This document shows positions 33,698 through 46,519 of a DNA stretch of 64,000 nt, piece by piece; the stretch's first letter is position 1; every line of letters starts with the position of its first letter. A model generated the notes under the pieces. That model was not told the DNA's origin, did not search any database, and saw only the letters and a program-made list of their open reading frames with translations. Position numbers and translations under genes: made by a program. The DNA lies in assembly GCF_036588685.1 (NCBI RefSeq), contig NC_086384.1, positions 11,298,195-11,362,194 of the forward strand. Direction: 5' to 3'. The stretch is from Mytilus trossulus. Its lineage: Eukaryota; Mollusca; Bivalvia; Mytilida; Mytilidae.

Positions 33698-34815
33698 CTA
33701 CATATAATGACATACATGTATGATTATAAATGGGTCATAATCACACCAGACCTTTGGTCATTATGCAAGGATTGACAGTACCAACATAACTAAAATCAAT
33801 CGTTGACCGGAAGAAAAAAACGACACAGTAGTTTACATTTGTTGCAAGAAAAAATATGACAGATTCAAACAGAAAGATTTTGAAGCAAAGCCTTAGTTAG
33901 TTAGTAGTCTGTGTACATGTGCACCTTATATTCAGCATAACTGTTTCATATGACAATAATAATACTAAAATCCAAGCTGAATTAGACATAGGTACTTAAT
34001 TTCAGTCACAGACCCCTGATGGGTGTTTAAGTTTATAATATGAGGCAGGCATTACCTGTGAATGGGGACGAAGTCTGTATGAATAAATTTTTTTGTAACT
34101 TAAATATTTGTTAAAAAAGAAACTGAAATACTGTAACATTTCCGATTTTGGTTCTGTTGTTAGGGATTTTACTTGTGCCATTTTCTAAGTTATGACGTCA
34201 TGTTCAATGTAAACAAAGAAGGGCAATGCATCAGGTAACCATGGTAATGCTAATTCACATCAAAGACAAAAAATTATTAAAAATGAAATATTGGTATTGT
34301 GTTCCTTGAATTCCTATATTTTACTAGACAATCAAAGTCTCATGACAACGAGACCAGAAGACAGAAGTTGTTTTCTGCATTCTGTGCAGATCCAGTAATT
34401 CAAAACATGACATAAAAAGATTTGAACGATTTTGAGTTCATTAGAACAATGTAAATTGCGGAAAAGTTTCCCGATTTTTTTTTTTTCTATTGATTTTTTT
34501 TCAACTGTTATTGGGGAAAGTCCCCATATTAAAGATTATTTAATTTGTTAAGTTGCAACATTAAGTAGTTACTCGCACGTGTTCTTAAGTTTTAAACAAC
34601 ACCCAACTGATTATTGGCAACAAATCATGTGCTTTATATTTAAAACCTTGCTTCTTAAAAGTGTGCCTATTTACTTATATACAACGAAGAATAAAGCTGG
34701 ATGTATACTTGACAAGAAATTCAAAATAACACAAATTTTGCATGTTTTGCAAGATGCAGGAATCTAATATCTGTTCTAAAAATATCAATGATGTTATTTC
34801 TAAAGTCATCGTTAA
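33698..34815. other. No gene or named element recognised
   Basis: AT-rich DNA without splice-flanked open frames or clear inverted-repeat borders. Confidence 0.5.
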
Positions 34816-36128
34816 AAATTTATGTTATACAACCAACATGACCAATTTTTTGTACCAATAATATTTAATTTTACTTCCCACTGATTAATTGAAGCAATCT
34901 TACCCTTCTGTTCTTTACAGCACTTTGATTAATTTCTGTGATCAATACTTTTCAAAATACATCATTACATCACTGTACATGATATTATATGTATATAAAC
35001 GAGTCTAAATTGAAAACTACGTTCAAACCTATGATTGCGTTGGATAAAAAACGCAATTTTAATATGTGTGCATGTAAAACAGATTTCGTTGTAAAAGGGT
35101 CTAAAAACAGCACAAACAACATTGAGATGGTACCTTGGGGATTGACACCAACCAGTATCCAAAAAAACCTTATGATTCCAAATTCATAAAGCAGGTCTCA
35201 TTGTTCTTATGTACATGATGTACATTGAATTCATCAGGGTACATGTATATGTACACACAGTTCAAAAGTAAAGAAACCAAAATACATTAAACATTTCAAA
35301 ACATCAAAATCAAAATTTGAACATGTTTTCAAACTGCCCTTTTTACTAATGTATTAGTTTTGATCAGTTGAAGAATACAAGTGCAGTAAATTCAAACAAA
35401 AATGCAAGTAATTAAAGTTGTACAGTACACTGTACCAATTAACTCCTTTTTGAGAGTTTGGGCAAGTGAATCAAATTTATGTTATACAACCAACATGACC
35501 AATTTTTTGTACCAATAATATTTAATTTTACTTCCCACTGATTAATTGAAGCAATCTTACCCATCTGTTCTTTACAGCACTTTGATTAATTTCTGTGATC
35601 AATACTTTTCAAAATACATCATTACATCACTGTACATGATATTATATGTATATAAACGAGTCTAAATTGAAAACTACGTTCAAACCTATGATTGCGTTGG
35701 ATAAAAAACGCAATTTTAATATGTGTGCATGTAAAACAGATTTCGTTGTAAAAGGGTCTAAAAACAGCACAAACAACATTGAGATGGTACCTTGGGGATT
35801 GACACCAACCAGTATCCAAAAAACCTTATGATTCCAAATTCATAAAGCAGGTCTCATTGTTCTTATGTACATGATGTACATTGAATTCATCAGGGTACAT
35901 GTATATGTACACACAGTTCAAAAGTAAAGAAACCAAAATACATTAAACATTTCAAAACATCAAAATCAAAATTTGAACATGTTTTCAAACTGCCCTTTTT
36001 ACTAATGTATTAGTTTTGATCAGTTGAAGAATACAAGTGCAGTAAATTCAAACAAAAATGCAAGTAATTAAAGTTGTACAGTACACTGTACCAATTAACT
36101 CCTTTTTGGGAGTTTGGGCAAGTGAATC
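34816..36128. repeat. 657-bp tandem duplication, nearly identical units
   Basis: Unit 1 is 34816-35472, unit 2 is 35473-36128. By eye only about three differences occur: one t/a change in the acccttctg / acccatctg segment, one base less in an A run near 35820, and gag/ggg near 36106. It ends about 85 bp before the acceptor of the exon that holds the start codon of the RHIM/death-domain gene. The same 60-odd-codon open frames appear in both units but look fortuitous. Confidence 0.9.
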
Positions 36129-36241
36129 AAATAGTCTATTACATGTACTTCAAAGATTGAATATAGAATTGACATCATTAGTAATTGAAACTATGTACTT
36201 GTTTATCTGCAGATGACTTTTAGTTTATAAACCATGACATC

Positions 36242-39200
36242 ATGTCAAACAGCAGGAAAAAGAAGAATGATACTGAGGCTGTTGTAGCAGAGGCCATGAG
36301 AGAGGTAAGACTTTTAAATCTAGGCTACAGCAGACGTATGCTGTTACAAATCTTGTCATATTGTCATATTGTATACATGGAAACATTTTACATAAGTAAT
36401 TTATGGTCCTTGATTTATCATCTTAACTTATTTCTGAATACACAATGTATGTATTAGGGCAGATAGTGAACTTCATTTATTCATCTTTACAAGCAGGGCA
36501 CCCCTTTAAGAATTGGAAGGTTGATCATGGACCAACTTACACTGTCATCAAATAGAAGGTCCTGCATAATTGAGTATTTTTTCCTAATGTATTAAAGTGT
36601 AGCATTTGTGTAGTGACCACAGTTGTTCCAACTGGAATATTTAGCTATTATGGCAATACACCTTATCGCTATTTGTCCGCCATTACTGGATATCACACAG
36701 GTTCCCATAAAATTTTGACGTCATTAAACAAAATATCTGACACCACAATGGAAAATTGATTGTTGTATGCATAAAAGGGTCAAGCGGCTGGGTCGGCTGG
36801 CCGAGTAGACTAATAGGGATAAGGTGTATGTTTAAAACAAAGTTTCCACAGGAAGGTCTGTTATGCAGAACAAATATATACATTAACATCATATTAAAAG
36901 ACATGTATATAGACAATTATTATTATATTTATGATATAAATAAACTCATCATAGATACCAGGACTAATTTTTAGCTCACCTGGCCCGAAGTTGACCCCTT
37001 TAGGAGTTATTGCCCTTTATAGTCCATTTTTAACCATTTTTCGTAAATCTTAGTAATCTTTTACAAAAATCTTCTCCTCTGAAACTACTGGGCCAAATAC
37101 TTCCAAACTTTTACTGAATGTTCCTTAGGGTATCTTGTTTATAAATTGTATCCGAAGTTTTGATCTATCAACAAACATGGTCGCCATTGCTAAAAATAGA
37201 ACATAGGGGTCAAATGCAGTTTTTGGCTTATAACTCAAAAACCAAAGCATTTAGAGCAAATCTGACAGGGATAATATTGTTTATCAGGTCAAGATCTATC
37301 TGCCCTGAAATTTTCAGATGAATCAGACAACCGGTTGTTGGGTTGCTGCCCCTGAATTGGTAATTTTAAGGAAATTTTGCTGTTTTTGGTTATTATCTTG
37401 AATATTATTATAGATAGAGATAAACTGTAAACAGCAATAATGTTCAGCAAAGTAAGATCTACAAATAAGTCAATTTGACCAAAATTGTCAATTGACCCCT
37501 TAAGGAGTTATTGTCCTTTAAAGACTTTTTTCACAATTTGTTCATCATGTTGACTTACTTTAAAAAATCTTCTCCTTTGAAACTGCTGTATCAATTTCAG
37601 CTAAACTTAGGCTAAATGAGTTTCAGAGTATCTAGTATAAATTTTAGTTCCTTGTATGTAAAGAAACATAGCTCCTATTGCTAAAATAGAACATAGGAGA
37701 AAATGATTTTTTTTGCTTTTGAAGAAAATAGGACTATCCAAAGAACATTTAAATAAATTGAAAAGCCAAAATAATCATTGATGAGAGATTTAACCAAAAG
37801 AATTTAGGTGAGCGATTCAGGCTCTTGAGAGCCTCTTGTTTTTATATACGCTAAAATAGTGAAAAGATCCTATTAAAGTTTCAAAGTTTCCCCTGAAGCA
37901 TATTGAGGATGTATTTTTGGGTACTTTTATATTTGCAGGTTAATATGGCAATGAGAGAAGTTGCCCAAGCTACAGCACCATTGAGAAAAATGTCTAATAA
38001 TAAAAATTTACATGATATTGAATCGGATTCATTACCATATCATGAACCAGGTTTGTAATCCTATTTTAAAACAACTGTCTGACCAAAAATTGTATTAACA
38101 TTGTTAGTTTGCAGTCAGGGGAAATACTTATATAAGTAATTTTTTGTTTACCTGAAGATGTATGGAATACGTATTAACTTGTATAAGTAAAATATATGTA
38201 TGTAAGATTTTTATTTTAATGTCAAGGTTTGAATTATCTCCCCTTTATCATGTTTATATTCTTAAAATCTACTTATAATACAAATATTTTTTACATCATA
38301 GTTTTATAGATAGTAAATCCAACTGTTATAGTGGCAGACAACTTTTCACAAACTATTACATCACTGTAGTCCAGAGAAATTTAAGAGTATAAGAAAATAA
38401 TCCTAATGACTAAGGGAAATAACTCTACCCCTAAAATAATTTACCTGTACCAGGAAATAAATACGACTGTTGTAAGTATTTCCTGATCCTATCTAATTTG
38501 TCAGCGCCTTCCCTGGAATCAAATATTCACTTAATTAACCATGGACAAAACACAGATAAGTAATTTTCTTACACTTCAAAAATAATGTTATATGATCACA
38601 GGCACTTGTCTCAGAAAAAAATTTCCTATATACCTTATTATAACACGAGGTTCTTAACGTATTTTAGAAAAAAGTTAGGTGGTGAGAAAGTTCCGTTATA
38701 TGCCACTTTATAGGCTGTCAACCCCACTAAAACTTGTTATATCATAATTCTAAATTGATTTATCTTTACAATTGTGTACAACATGCCTACATTTGTTGTC
38801 GGAATTATCCGCAGCAATCCTACCAAAGTAAGTCAATCCTAATAATTGTGCAAACCGCTGAAGAATTGGCATACTAGCCTGAATGCAAGATATCTTTTTC
38901 ATACATAGTTTGACCTTCAAATTTTTATTTACAATTCTATTGTAGTTTCATCTGAACCCAAGATAGAAACAAAAGGAGGAGCCATACAAATCAAGAAGCC
39001 AGGATTATTTGGAAATTCTAGTACTACTATTAACATACAAAGTGCTCAGAACATTCAGATTGGTAATAATAATACTATGATAATAAACAGTAGTAGCAGT
39101 AGGAGAGTGAGAACTCGTGATCTATCTCCACCACCTAAGCCAGCCAAAGTAGACAAAGAAATAGTCAGACAAGTTCAAGGTGAGTTTATGAGGGTCGTAA

Positions 39201-41564
39201 TGGGGATACCTTCAGGACAAATAATGATAAAAAATCTTGACAAATGACCTTACCAGTAATTTTTAGAGAATGACAATAAAATGTACACTTTCTTTTAGAC
39301 GATAATTTTTTTTTACTGATTTTGACGAATCACATTATTTTTTTTTGCAAAACTGACGGTAACAATAATAGTTTCAGATCTTTTGTGAATCTGGATTACG
39401 ATATTTTGACGAATCACGGTAAAATTTTAACAAATTTGACGCTAACGGTAGCCGAAAATGCCTGTTTGTTGCCTGACGTTGAAGGGCATTACTACCCTCC
39501 TTTATAGGTAATAATTGTATTCAATCAAACTTAAGGTACTTTTATATATGTAAAGTATATTTCATAGATAAGTTTGAAGATGAAATTAAAGTAAGTTTTT
39601 GGGTAAGCCTAAAATTATCAGAAGCTAACATAGCAATCCTACATCCTGACGAAGCTAACATTTTATGATAAAAAAGAGTAAAATTTTGCAGGTTAAGTAA
39701 GTTAGAATACTTACTTTTTATAGAAATGATTGCGATATATACACTGTGTACTTAAATGAGGATTTTTTTAACCTTTTTTTTTTTTTTTTTTTTTTTTATC
39801 AAAAACTGAAGAAGATGGAGAGAAACTTAACAAAGTAGATGATCAGCAATACAAAATCAACAAAGCAGATGTTTTTGTAATGAATTTGTTTCTCATCTAC
39901 AATGTTTTAAAAGAGGTCTATTGTTGAATATACAGTTATACCAAAGTGAGCAATGCAGGCTCTTTAGAACTTCTAGTTTGTTGTACTGACTAAAAATTGA
40001 ATTTATTATATTTTGTAGCATCCACACGTTTATTAGAAGATACAGATTTAAATATGGTGTCATCTAAATTTATGGGAAAGCAGTGGAGAAGAACTTGTAA
40101 GTTTAGTGAAATAGGCATGTAATTAAAAAATGTATCAGGACATTTTTAATTAAAAAATGTATCAGGACATTTTTTCTTTTCAACATATTTAAATTGACGC
40201 TTTTATTCTGAAAATTAAGAATGGGAAAGAGCTCATGCCTAGCTAACCATACCCCTTTTTCAACAATACAAAATATAACTATACAGCAGCATGAATAATG
40301 TTCGAAGAGATAGATAGAATAAAATTTGATTATGTAATAAAAATAATCTGAAAAGAGAGTTATATAGTAGTTGTGAACTGAAAGGAAGCTTGGGTTCTTT
40401 TTGAGGTTCTCATGGCTTTGTAAAAATGACAGAACAGTCCTTAGTAATGCTAACTGAACTTTAGTGACACCACCTTTTTGTTTTATTTTGACTGAAAGTT
40501 GACACTTGACCTGAACTTGATAAAAATACCCTTCCTGAAACTTTAATACATTATATATATTTTTTAAAGCATACAACTGCTGACCAGTACTATAAGGAGT
40601 AATTGTAACTCTTTTTGTAAAACCATTACTCCATTTCTCTTTTCCTTTAAACATTCCTCTTTGTTAACAATAGTTCAGAAATCTATAAATTGATTCAAAG
40701 ATTGGTCATGAAAAACATGAGAATTGTTTGTATTTTGTCAAAACTAGGATAAAAAATATATCTTCTTGGATAAAATGATATTAACATCAGAATTGCTATA
40801 CATTTGTACCTGGAACTCAATATGAAAAATATTTTAAAATGTGTATTTACTCCCAGGGTTCTCTCACTAAGGCGAGTACATGAGTCCTGGACTCATTAAA
40901 ATTTGTCTGGACTCATTTTCAAAACTGGTGAGTCCAAAGATGCATATATCAAAATTGAAATATTTGGTATAAACTGAACACACATATCATAATTTTATAG
41001 CAATAGAACAAAGAAATATGAATTTATTGTCATTTCATTGCTCTATTAGAGCCTAAAAATGATAAATTATATTGCATAAAATATCTTCTTACTGTAGGGA
41101 CTCACCATGGCCAAAAATGATGAGTCCCTGGACTCGCCTTCAAAAATCATTAGTGAGAACCCTGACTCCTATCCATCAATTAAAGTACCGGTATTCATTC
41201 AGATCCAGGATCTATGTTAAATGCTTTAAGATTATTACTTAGTTTTCTTTGATATAGATAGGCAGCTCTGTAACAAATTCAATAATTACTTTGTTTAACA
41301 CAAATGTCTTATTAAATGTTCTGACATCAACAAAATAATTGTTCCTTTTCTTTTTCCCTAACAGTACGATTGGTTGGCTTAGAAGATATAGAAATAGAGA
41401 GTAAATACCAGGATTATTATTCTAATGGTATCAAAGAAATCTCTTACCAGTGTCTCAAATACTGGAAACAGAAAAATCCTGACACTGCAACAGTCGGTCA
41501 CTTAGCAACAGCTCTTAGTGAAGTATTTCATCCTGATGAAGTCTGTGACAAATTTAAACCTTGA
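36242..41564 (+). CDS. IMD-like adaptor: RHIM plus death domain (5 coding exons, 228 aa)
   Basis: Coding exons 36242-36304, 37939-38050, 38946-39179, 40019-40096 and 41365-41564 join with agreeing phases and GT/AG borders. A strong acceptor (tttatctgcag, to 36213) before the start codon shows a 5' UTR intron. Residues 87-106 contain IQIGNNNTMII, matching the RHIM consensus (I/V-Q-I/V-G-x-x-N-x-M) of RIPK1, RIPK3 and TRIF. Residues 139-222 form a death domain (WRRT...LVGLEDIEIESKYQDYY...YQCLKYWKQKNP...TVGHLATAL). No kinase domain precedes it. This order and size match the arthropod immune adaptor IMD (about 270 residues), which recruits FADD/caspase and drives NF-kB signalling; action in the cytoplasm is inferred from the family. 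An insect-type caspase site is not obvious. Two overlapping upstream ATGs (36214, 36232) open short frames. A possible AATAAA lies at 42315. Alternative: a RIPK1-derived fragment. Confidence 0.85.
36657..36828. mobile_element. TA-flanked miniature element (TACACCTTATC ends), copy 2
   Basis: Termini TACACCTTATCGCTATT and its inverse, 172 bp, in intron 1 of the IMD-like gene. See 20157-20508. Confidence 0.75.
36975..37842 (+). repeat. Dispersed bivalve repeat ('agctcacctggcc ... aggtgagc')
   Basis: Begins ttagctcacctggcccgaag and ends ggtgagcgattcaggctctt then gagagcctcttgttt; GCTCACCT and AGGTGAGC form the inverted ends. The body repeats 'ccctttaggagttattgccc' and 'atcttctcctttgaaactgc' in two rounds. 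Common in bivalve DNA that I recognise. IMD-like gene intron 1. Confidence 0.8.
39188..39505. mobile_element. Miniature element (GAGGGT.GTAATG ends), copy 1
   Basis: Ends GAGGGTCGTAATGGGGATACC-like and inverted GCATTACTACCCTCC. Shares order and blocks ('tgacgaatcac', 'gtaaaatttta') with 52553-52860. Intron 3 of the IMD-like gene, immediately after the exon that encodes the RHIM. Confidence 0.7.
40118..40176. repeat. 27-bp tandem duplication
   Basis: aattaaaaaatgtatcagga then catttt occurs twice in tandem, in intron 4 of the IMD-like gene just after the exon. Confidence 0.8.
40854..41164. mobile_element. hAT-like miniature element, 311 bp, 5-bp target duplication
   Basis: Termini CAGGGTTCTC.TCACTAA and inverted TTAGTGAGAACCCTG flanked directly by ACTCC (40849-40853 and 41165-41169). 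Inner arms repeat 'gagtcc..ggactca' in both orientations. Intron 4 of the IMD-like gene. Confidence 0.8.
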
Positions 41565-43247
41565 TCATGTTTATGATTAAACATAACTGTGATTATATCA
41601 ATATTTGTAATATCTGATTTTTTCATTACTGTTTCTAAAATGTTAAGGCAATTGAAAAATGGCTGCCTGTACCATACAAGTCTTAAAATTTGGTGCTGTT
41701 TTTGCTTTATCGTTAAAAAAATCAGCTAGGCAGAACTTTAGATTTATTATTATTTGTGGGATGTCATTTTTTATGGCTTCTGTTGGTAAATGGAAACCAC
41801 ATTTAAATGTTCAACAAATAACACATTTTCTATAGGGTTGAATGCAGAATTTTGGAAAACTATTAAATCTTATATCCACAAAATCACATTTTACCTTAAT
41901 CTATGAAAAATTGAAACTAACCAAAAAATACCTGCTAACTGTCAATATTTGCCAGGGATTTCCCCAATGGAGGCTCCCAAATTGAAATTTTGAAATTGCA
42001 ATTTTGTCCACAATTTAAACAAAACAATTAATTTTACAATGACTTCAGGCTTATAAAACTATGAAAAAGTCAAAAAACAACATTTAGATGTATTTGCAGT
42101 CCCCCTTGAAGATTTTTTAGGACTATGACAGCCATCTTGCATGCAAAAACCCCATGGGCATTTCGAAAATTTGGCAGTTATGCCAAAATAAGAAAGTTAG
42201 CAGTATTTCAGATCAATAGAATCCTGCTTATTTTTTTCCTGTATGAACATTTTGCGAAAAGAAATGTACAAAATCACAAAAACAAATGCACGCAATAATT
42301 TCTGAATTTACAGTAATAAAAAATAAATATTGTCTATGCTTTAGGGTTATCATGAATTTAAAAGAATAATTGTATTGTTATATTGTATGCAATCATAATT
42401 ATTATTGGTTTACAATAATTTCTCATATTAAAAACATGAACAAGTTTTTGTTTTATGTTTATATTTCAAATTTTGCTTCGCTTTGACAAGGTCAAAGCCA
42501 GACTAAGGTATGATGTTTCCAGCTTTGGCAGCTTCAACAATGTACTAGTTTGTGATTCGGTCTAGTTTATAGTGAATCCTGAGTGGTAGATCAATCATAT
42601 TTGGTATGCAGTTGTATGAGCATTGGCACATCTCATTTCCATGGAGATTATTTGGCCCTGTCCCCTCAGCCATGGTCTATTGACTTTGAAACTTTTGCTT
42701 ATGTTACCTGTATTAGTTTGTGATTAGGTCCAAAAAAAAAATTGTGCAGAATTTATCTTTGTTCCAAAAATTGAAATACTTGGCTGTCAAAAGTTTTATT
42801 CTGTCCCATACTACACATGTATAGACAAAATTTCACATAAATCAATCAAATTTTAACCCCTTTCTTTCATGTGAACAAGCTTTCGTAACCATGCAACCTA
42901 AAGTATCCAAAATATTCTAAAGAAACACCAAATACAAAAAGACTGATGCTTTGAAAGGTGGTCTCATTGGGGGTTCCGATCCTGGATCCCCCTTACTGTT
43001 TTGTCAGATTCCTGTATCCCGCTTACGCTATTTACAGAAGCAATTCTTATTTTTTTGTCATTTCCCAGGTCCTGCAAGACCTAATTTCCTGTTTTCACGA
43101 CACAATAAATTGACTTTCACGTGTCAAGCTTACAAAAAAATCAGCAATCCCGCGTTAAGCTTAGACCCACTTGAAACACCCCAGATATATGTTTACGACT
43201 CAGAACTTTTTTACTGCATTAATTTCTTAGAACTGTCAAATTCAAGG
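41565..43247. other. 3' flank of IMD-like gene; no further gene seen
   Basis: Includes the probable 3' UTR of the IMD-like gene (AATAAA at 42315), a lone right end of the TACTGTAAATT family (42290-42314), and at 42950-43200 a degenerate repeat-like stretch (gggggttccgatcctggatc). The open frame there (about 100 codons) has no recognised motif. Confidence 0.45.
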
Positions 43248-43385
43248 GAATAAAATTGAGAATGGAAATGGGAATATGTTAAAGAGACAACAACCTGACC
43301 AAAGAGCAGACAACAGCTGAAGACCACAATGGGACTTCAATGCAGCCGAGGTGGTCATCAGCTGGCCCCTGGCCTAAATAAAATT
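43248..43385 (+). repeat. Dispersed repeat ('aaattgagaatggaaatggg'), longer copy
   Basis: aaattgagaatggaaatggg, then gttaaagagacaacaacctg and tgcagccgaggtggtcatca. Longer than the copy at 19590. Confidence 0.75.
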
Positions 43386-43579
43386 GTGTACTAGTTTTTT
43401 CATCACTTTTCTACAGATATGGTGGTATTACACCTAGCTAGATGTTCATCTCATCTCATCCTTTTATTTTTTTGTGAGAAATGTCATGGGCAAGGCAATC
43501 ACAAATCTTCAGTTCACCAAAAAATCACATATCTTCTCAATTCAAATATAGATGACCAACAGTGCAAGTATCTGATATA

Positions 43580-45226
43580 CTGACCTATAGAATACTATAC
43601 ACATAAACTGACCTATAGAATACTATACACAAAAACTGACCTATAGAATACTATACACAAAAACTGACCTATAGAATACTATACACAAAAACTGACCTAT
43701 AGAATACTATACACAAAAACTGACCTATAGAATACTATACACAAAAACTGACCTATAGAATACTAAACACAGAAACTGACCTATAGAATACTATACACAA
43801 AAACTGACCTATAGAATACTATACACAAAAACTGACCTATAGAATACTATACACAAAAACTGACCTATAGAATACTATACACAAAAACTGACCTATAGAA
43901 TACTAAACATGGAAACTGACCTATAGAATACTATACACAAAAACTGACCTATAGAATACTATACACAAAAACTGACCTATAGAATACTAAACATGGAACT
44001 GACCTATAGAATACTAAACACAGAAACTGACCTATAGAATACTATACACAAAAACTGACCTATAGAATACTAAACACAGAAACTGACCTATAGAATACTA
44101 TACACAAAAACTGACCTATAGAATACTAAACATGGAACTGACCTATAGAATACTAAACACAAAAACTGACCTATAGAATACTAAACATGGAAACTGACCT
44201 ATAGAATACTATACACAAAAACTGACCTATAGAATACTATACACAAAAACTGACCTATAGAATACTAAACATGGAAACTGACCTATAGAATACTAAACAT
44301 GGAAACTGACCTATAGAATACTAAACATGGAAACTGACCTATAGAATACTATACACAAAAACTGACCTATAGAATACTAAACATGGAAACTGACCTATAG
44401 AATACTAAACATGGAAACTGACCTATAGAATACTATACACAAAAACTGACCTATAGAATACTATACACAAAAACTGACCTATAGAATACTAAACACAAAA
44501 ACTGACCTATAGAATACTAAACATGGAACTGACCTATAGAATACTAAACACAGAAACTGACCTATAGAATACTATACACAAAAACTGACCTATAGAATAC
44601 TAAACATGGAAACTGACCTATAGAATACTATACACAAAAACTGACCTATAGAATACTAAACATGGAACTGACCTATAGAATACTAAACACAGTAACTGAC
44701 CTATAGAATACTATACACAAAAACTGACCTATAGAATACTAAACATGGAAACTGACCTATAGAATACTATACACAAAAACTGACCTATAGAATACTAAAC
44801 ATGGAAACTGACCTATTGAATACTATACACAAAAACTGACCTATAGAATACTAAACATGGAAACTGACCTATAGAATACTAAACACAAAAACTGACCTAT
44901 AGAATACTAAACATGGAAACTGACCTATAGAATACTATACACAAAAACTGACCTATAGAATACTAAACATGGAAACTGACCTATAGAATACTATACACAA
45001 AAACTGACCTATAGAATACTAAACATGGAAACTGACCTATAGAATACTATACACAAAAACTGACCTATAGAATACTAAACATGGAAACTGACCTATAGAA
45101 TACTAAACACAAAAACTGACCTATAGAATACTAAACATGGAAACTGACCTATAGAATACTATACACAAAAACTGACCTATAGAATACTAAACATGGAACT
45201 GACCTATAGAATACTAAACACAGAAA
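43580..45226. repeat. 28-bp minisatellite, about 59 copies, three monomer types
   Basis: Every unit starts ctgacctatagaatact and differs in its last 11 bases: type A atacacaaaaa, type B aaacac(a/g)(g/a)aaa, type C aaacatggaaa (or a 27-bp form, aaacatggaa). The first ten or so units are mainly A; further along A and C alternate, with recurring blocks of 27-bp C followed by B. Open frames are absent because every unit carries stops. No gene on either side for over 2 kb. Confidence 0.95.
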
Positions 45227-45399
45227 TTTTAAGTTGATTGATAAATTATGACAGTGAGATAAAGAGAAAGATAAATTTGTATGTAATTTTTAAAAATGTC
45301 ACAAACTTACCAAAAGTGGTTCACTAAAACTGATCAAATAACAAACCTGAACAAGCAACTATGCTAAATATTAAAAGCCATTGAACCATGACTGAGGGG

Positions 45400-45565
45400 A
45401 TAGACTCAATTGTCTTATCAGGGCCTTTTATAGCGGACTATGCGGTATGGGCTTTGCTCATTGTTGAAGGCTGTACGGTGACCTATAGTTGTTAATGTCT
45501 GTGTCATTTTGGTCTTTTATGGATAGATGTCTCATTGGCAATCATACCCCATCTCTTTTATAAAT
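45400..45565 (+). repeat. Partial copy of the 'gacctatagttgttaatg' mussel repeat
   Basis: atgcggtatgggctttgctc, then ggtgacctatagttgttaat and gtctcattggcaatcatacc. Lacks the 5' half found at 13500. Confidence 0.75.
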
Positions 45566-45925
45566 AATCTCCAAAGAAATGTGATAAACCGTTACTAATA
45601 CAACTGCATACCAAATACCAGTGAAATACAAGTATGCAACCTCAAAACTTTGAAATGTTCACTAATGCAAAAATTCCATTGAATTATTCACTACCAACAG
45701 ATCAGGATCATTTAATCTCCATTCAAATATGACACGCTAATACTTGTACAACTGCATACCCAATATTATTGACTTACAATGAAAGTGTTTCTACTCATAC
45801 TGTCCAAATCACCAACTTAATATATTATACATGTACTGATGATGTAGACCATGACTGAGAGGGAAGGGGACAATGATCACCATGGAAATAAGAATTGCCA
45901 ATGCTAGTCTAACTACATCATTAAG

Positions 45926-46035
45926 CAGTGGTGGATCCAGCCATTATAAAAAGGGGGGGTTCCAACTATATGCTCCCATTCAAATGCATTGATCGTCCAA
46001 AAAAAGGGGGGTTCCAACCCCTGGACCTGCCAATG
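45926..46035. mobile_element. hAT-type miniature element, 110 bp
   Basis: Starts CAGTGGTGGATCCAGCC and ends with inverted GGACCTGCCAATG. The interior repeats aaggggggttccaac in both halves. Related to 2161-2306. Confidence 0.7.
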
Positions 46036-46519
46036 ATAACCAACCATTAGTAGTTTCCCCTTGAACTAACTTTTGAGCTGCCAACGCAATCAGAAACAGT
46101 ATTTTTGCTGGATAATTAAAATTAAGAGTGACAATGCAGACTATAAAAGACCATTTTAGTTTCCTAGTAGTTATCGATATTTAATTTAATGATAAATGAT
46201 ATAGGGATTTCAATTTCATCAGTAAATTTCATGGCAAACCAACCGAAACTTTTGGTTCTAAAACAGTGTTAAGGAGTGCCAAATTATTGTTTCAACTGAT
46301 TTATTCTTCTAAACACAAACATGCCTGTGCAGGTAATAAATGTCAGTGCTCAGACAAGAGCATGTTTAAGCGTTAATGTTGAGCCCTGTTTTGTACTTGT
46401 CCAATATGCTTTGATGGATTTGTTAATGTACTTCACTACAAGTCAAGTTTTTCAAGAAAATGTTTTATCCTACCTTGGAAAATAATTCTCACCTGGAACT
46501 AACCAGTCTTTTAAGATCA

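Noticed and set aside
34989..35831. Two identical 60-66-codon frames as a duplicated gene
   Set aside because: They exist because the 657-bp unit is duplicated. Both strands are open in the same place, and no splice sites or motifs support coding.
42951..43253. 100-codon plus-strand frame
   Set aside because: Overlaps a degenerate repeat-like stretch and shows no family motif.
43580..45226. CRISPR-like array
   Set aside because: Units are contiguous with no unique spacers, and the context is eukaryotic; it is a minisatellite.
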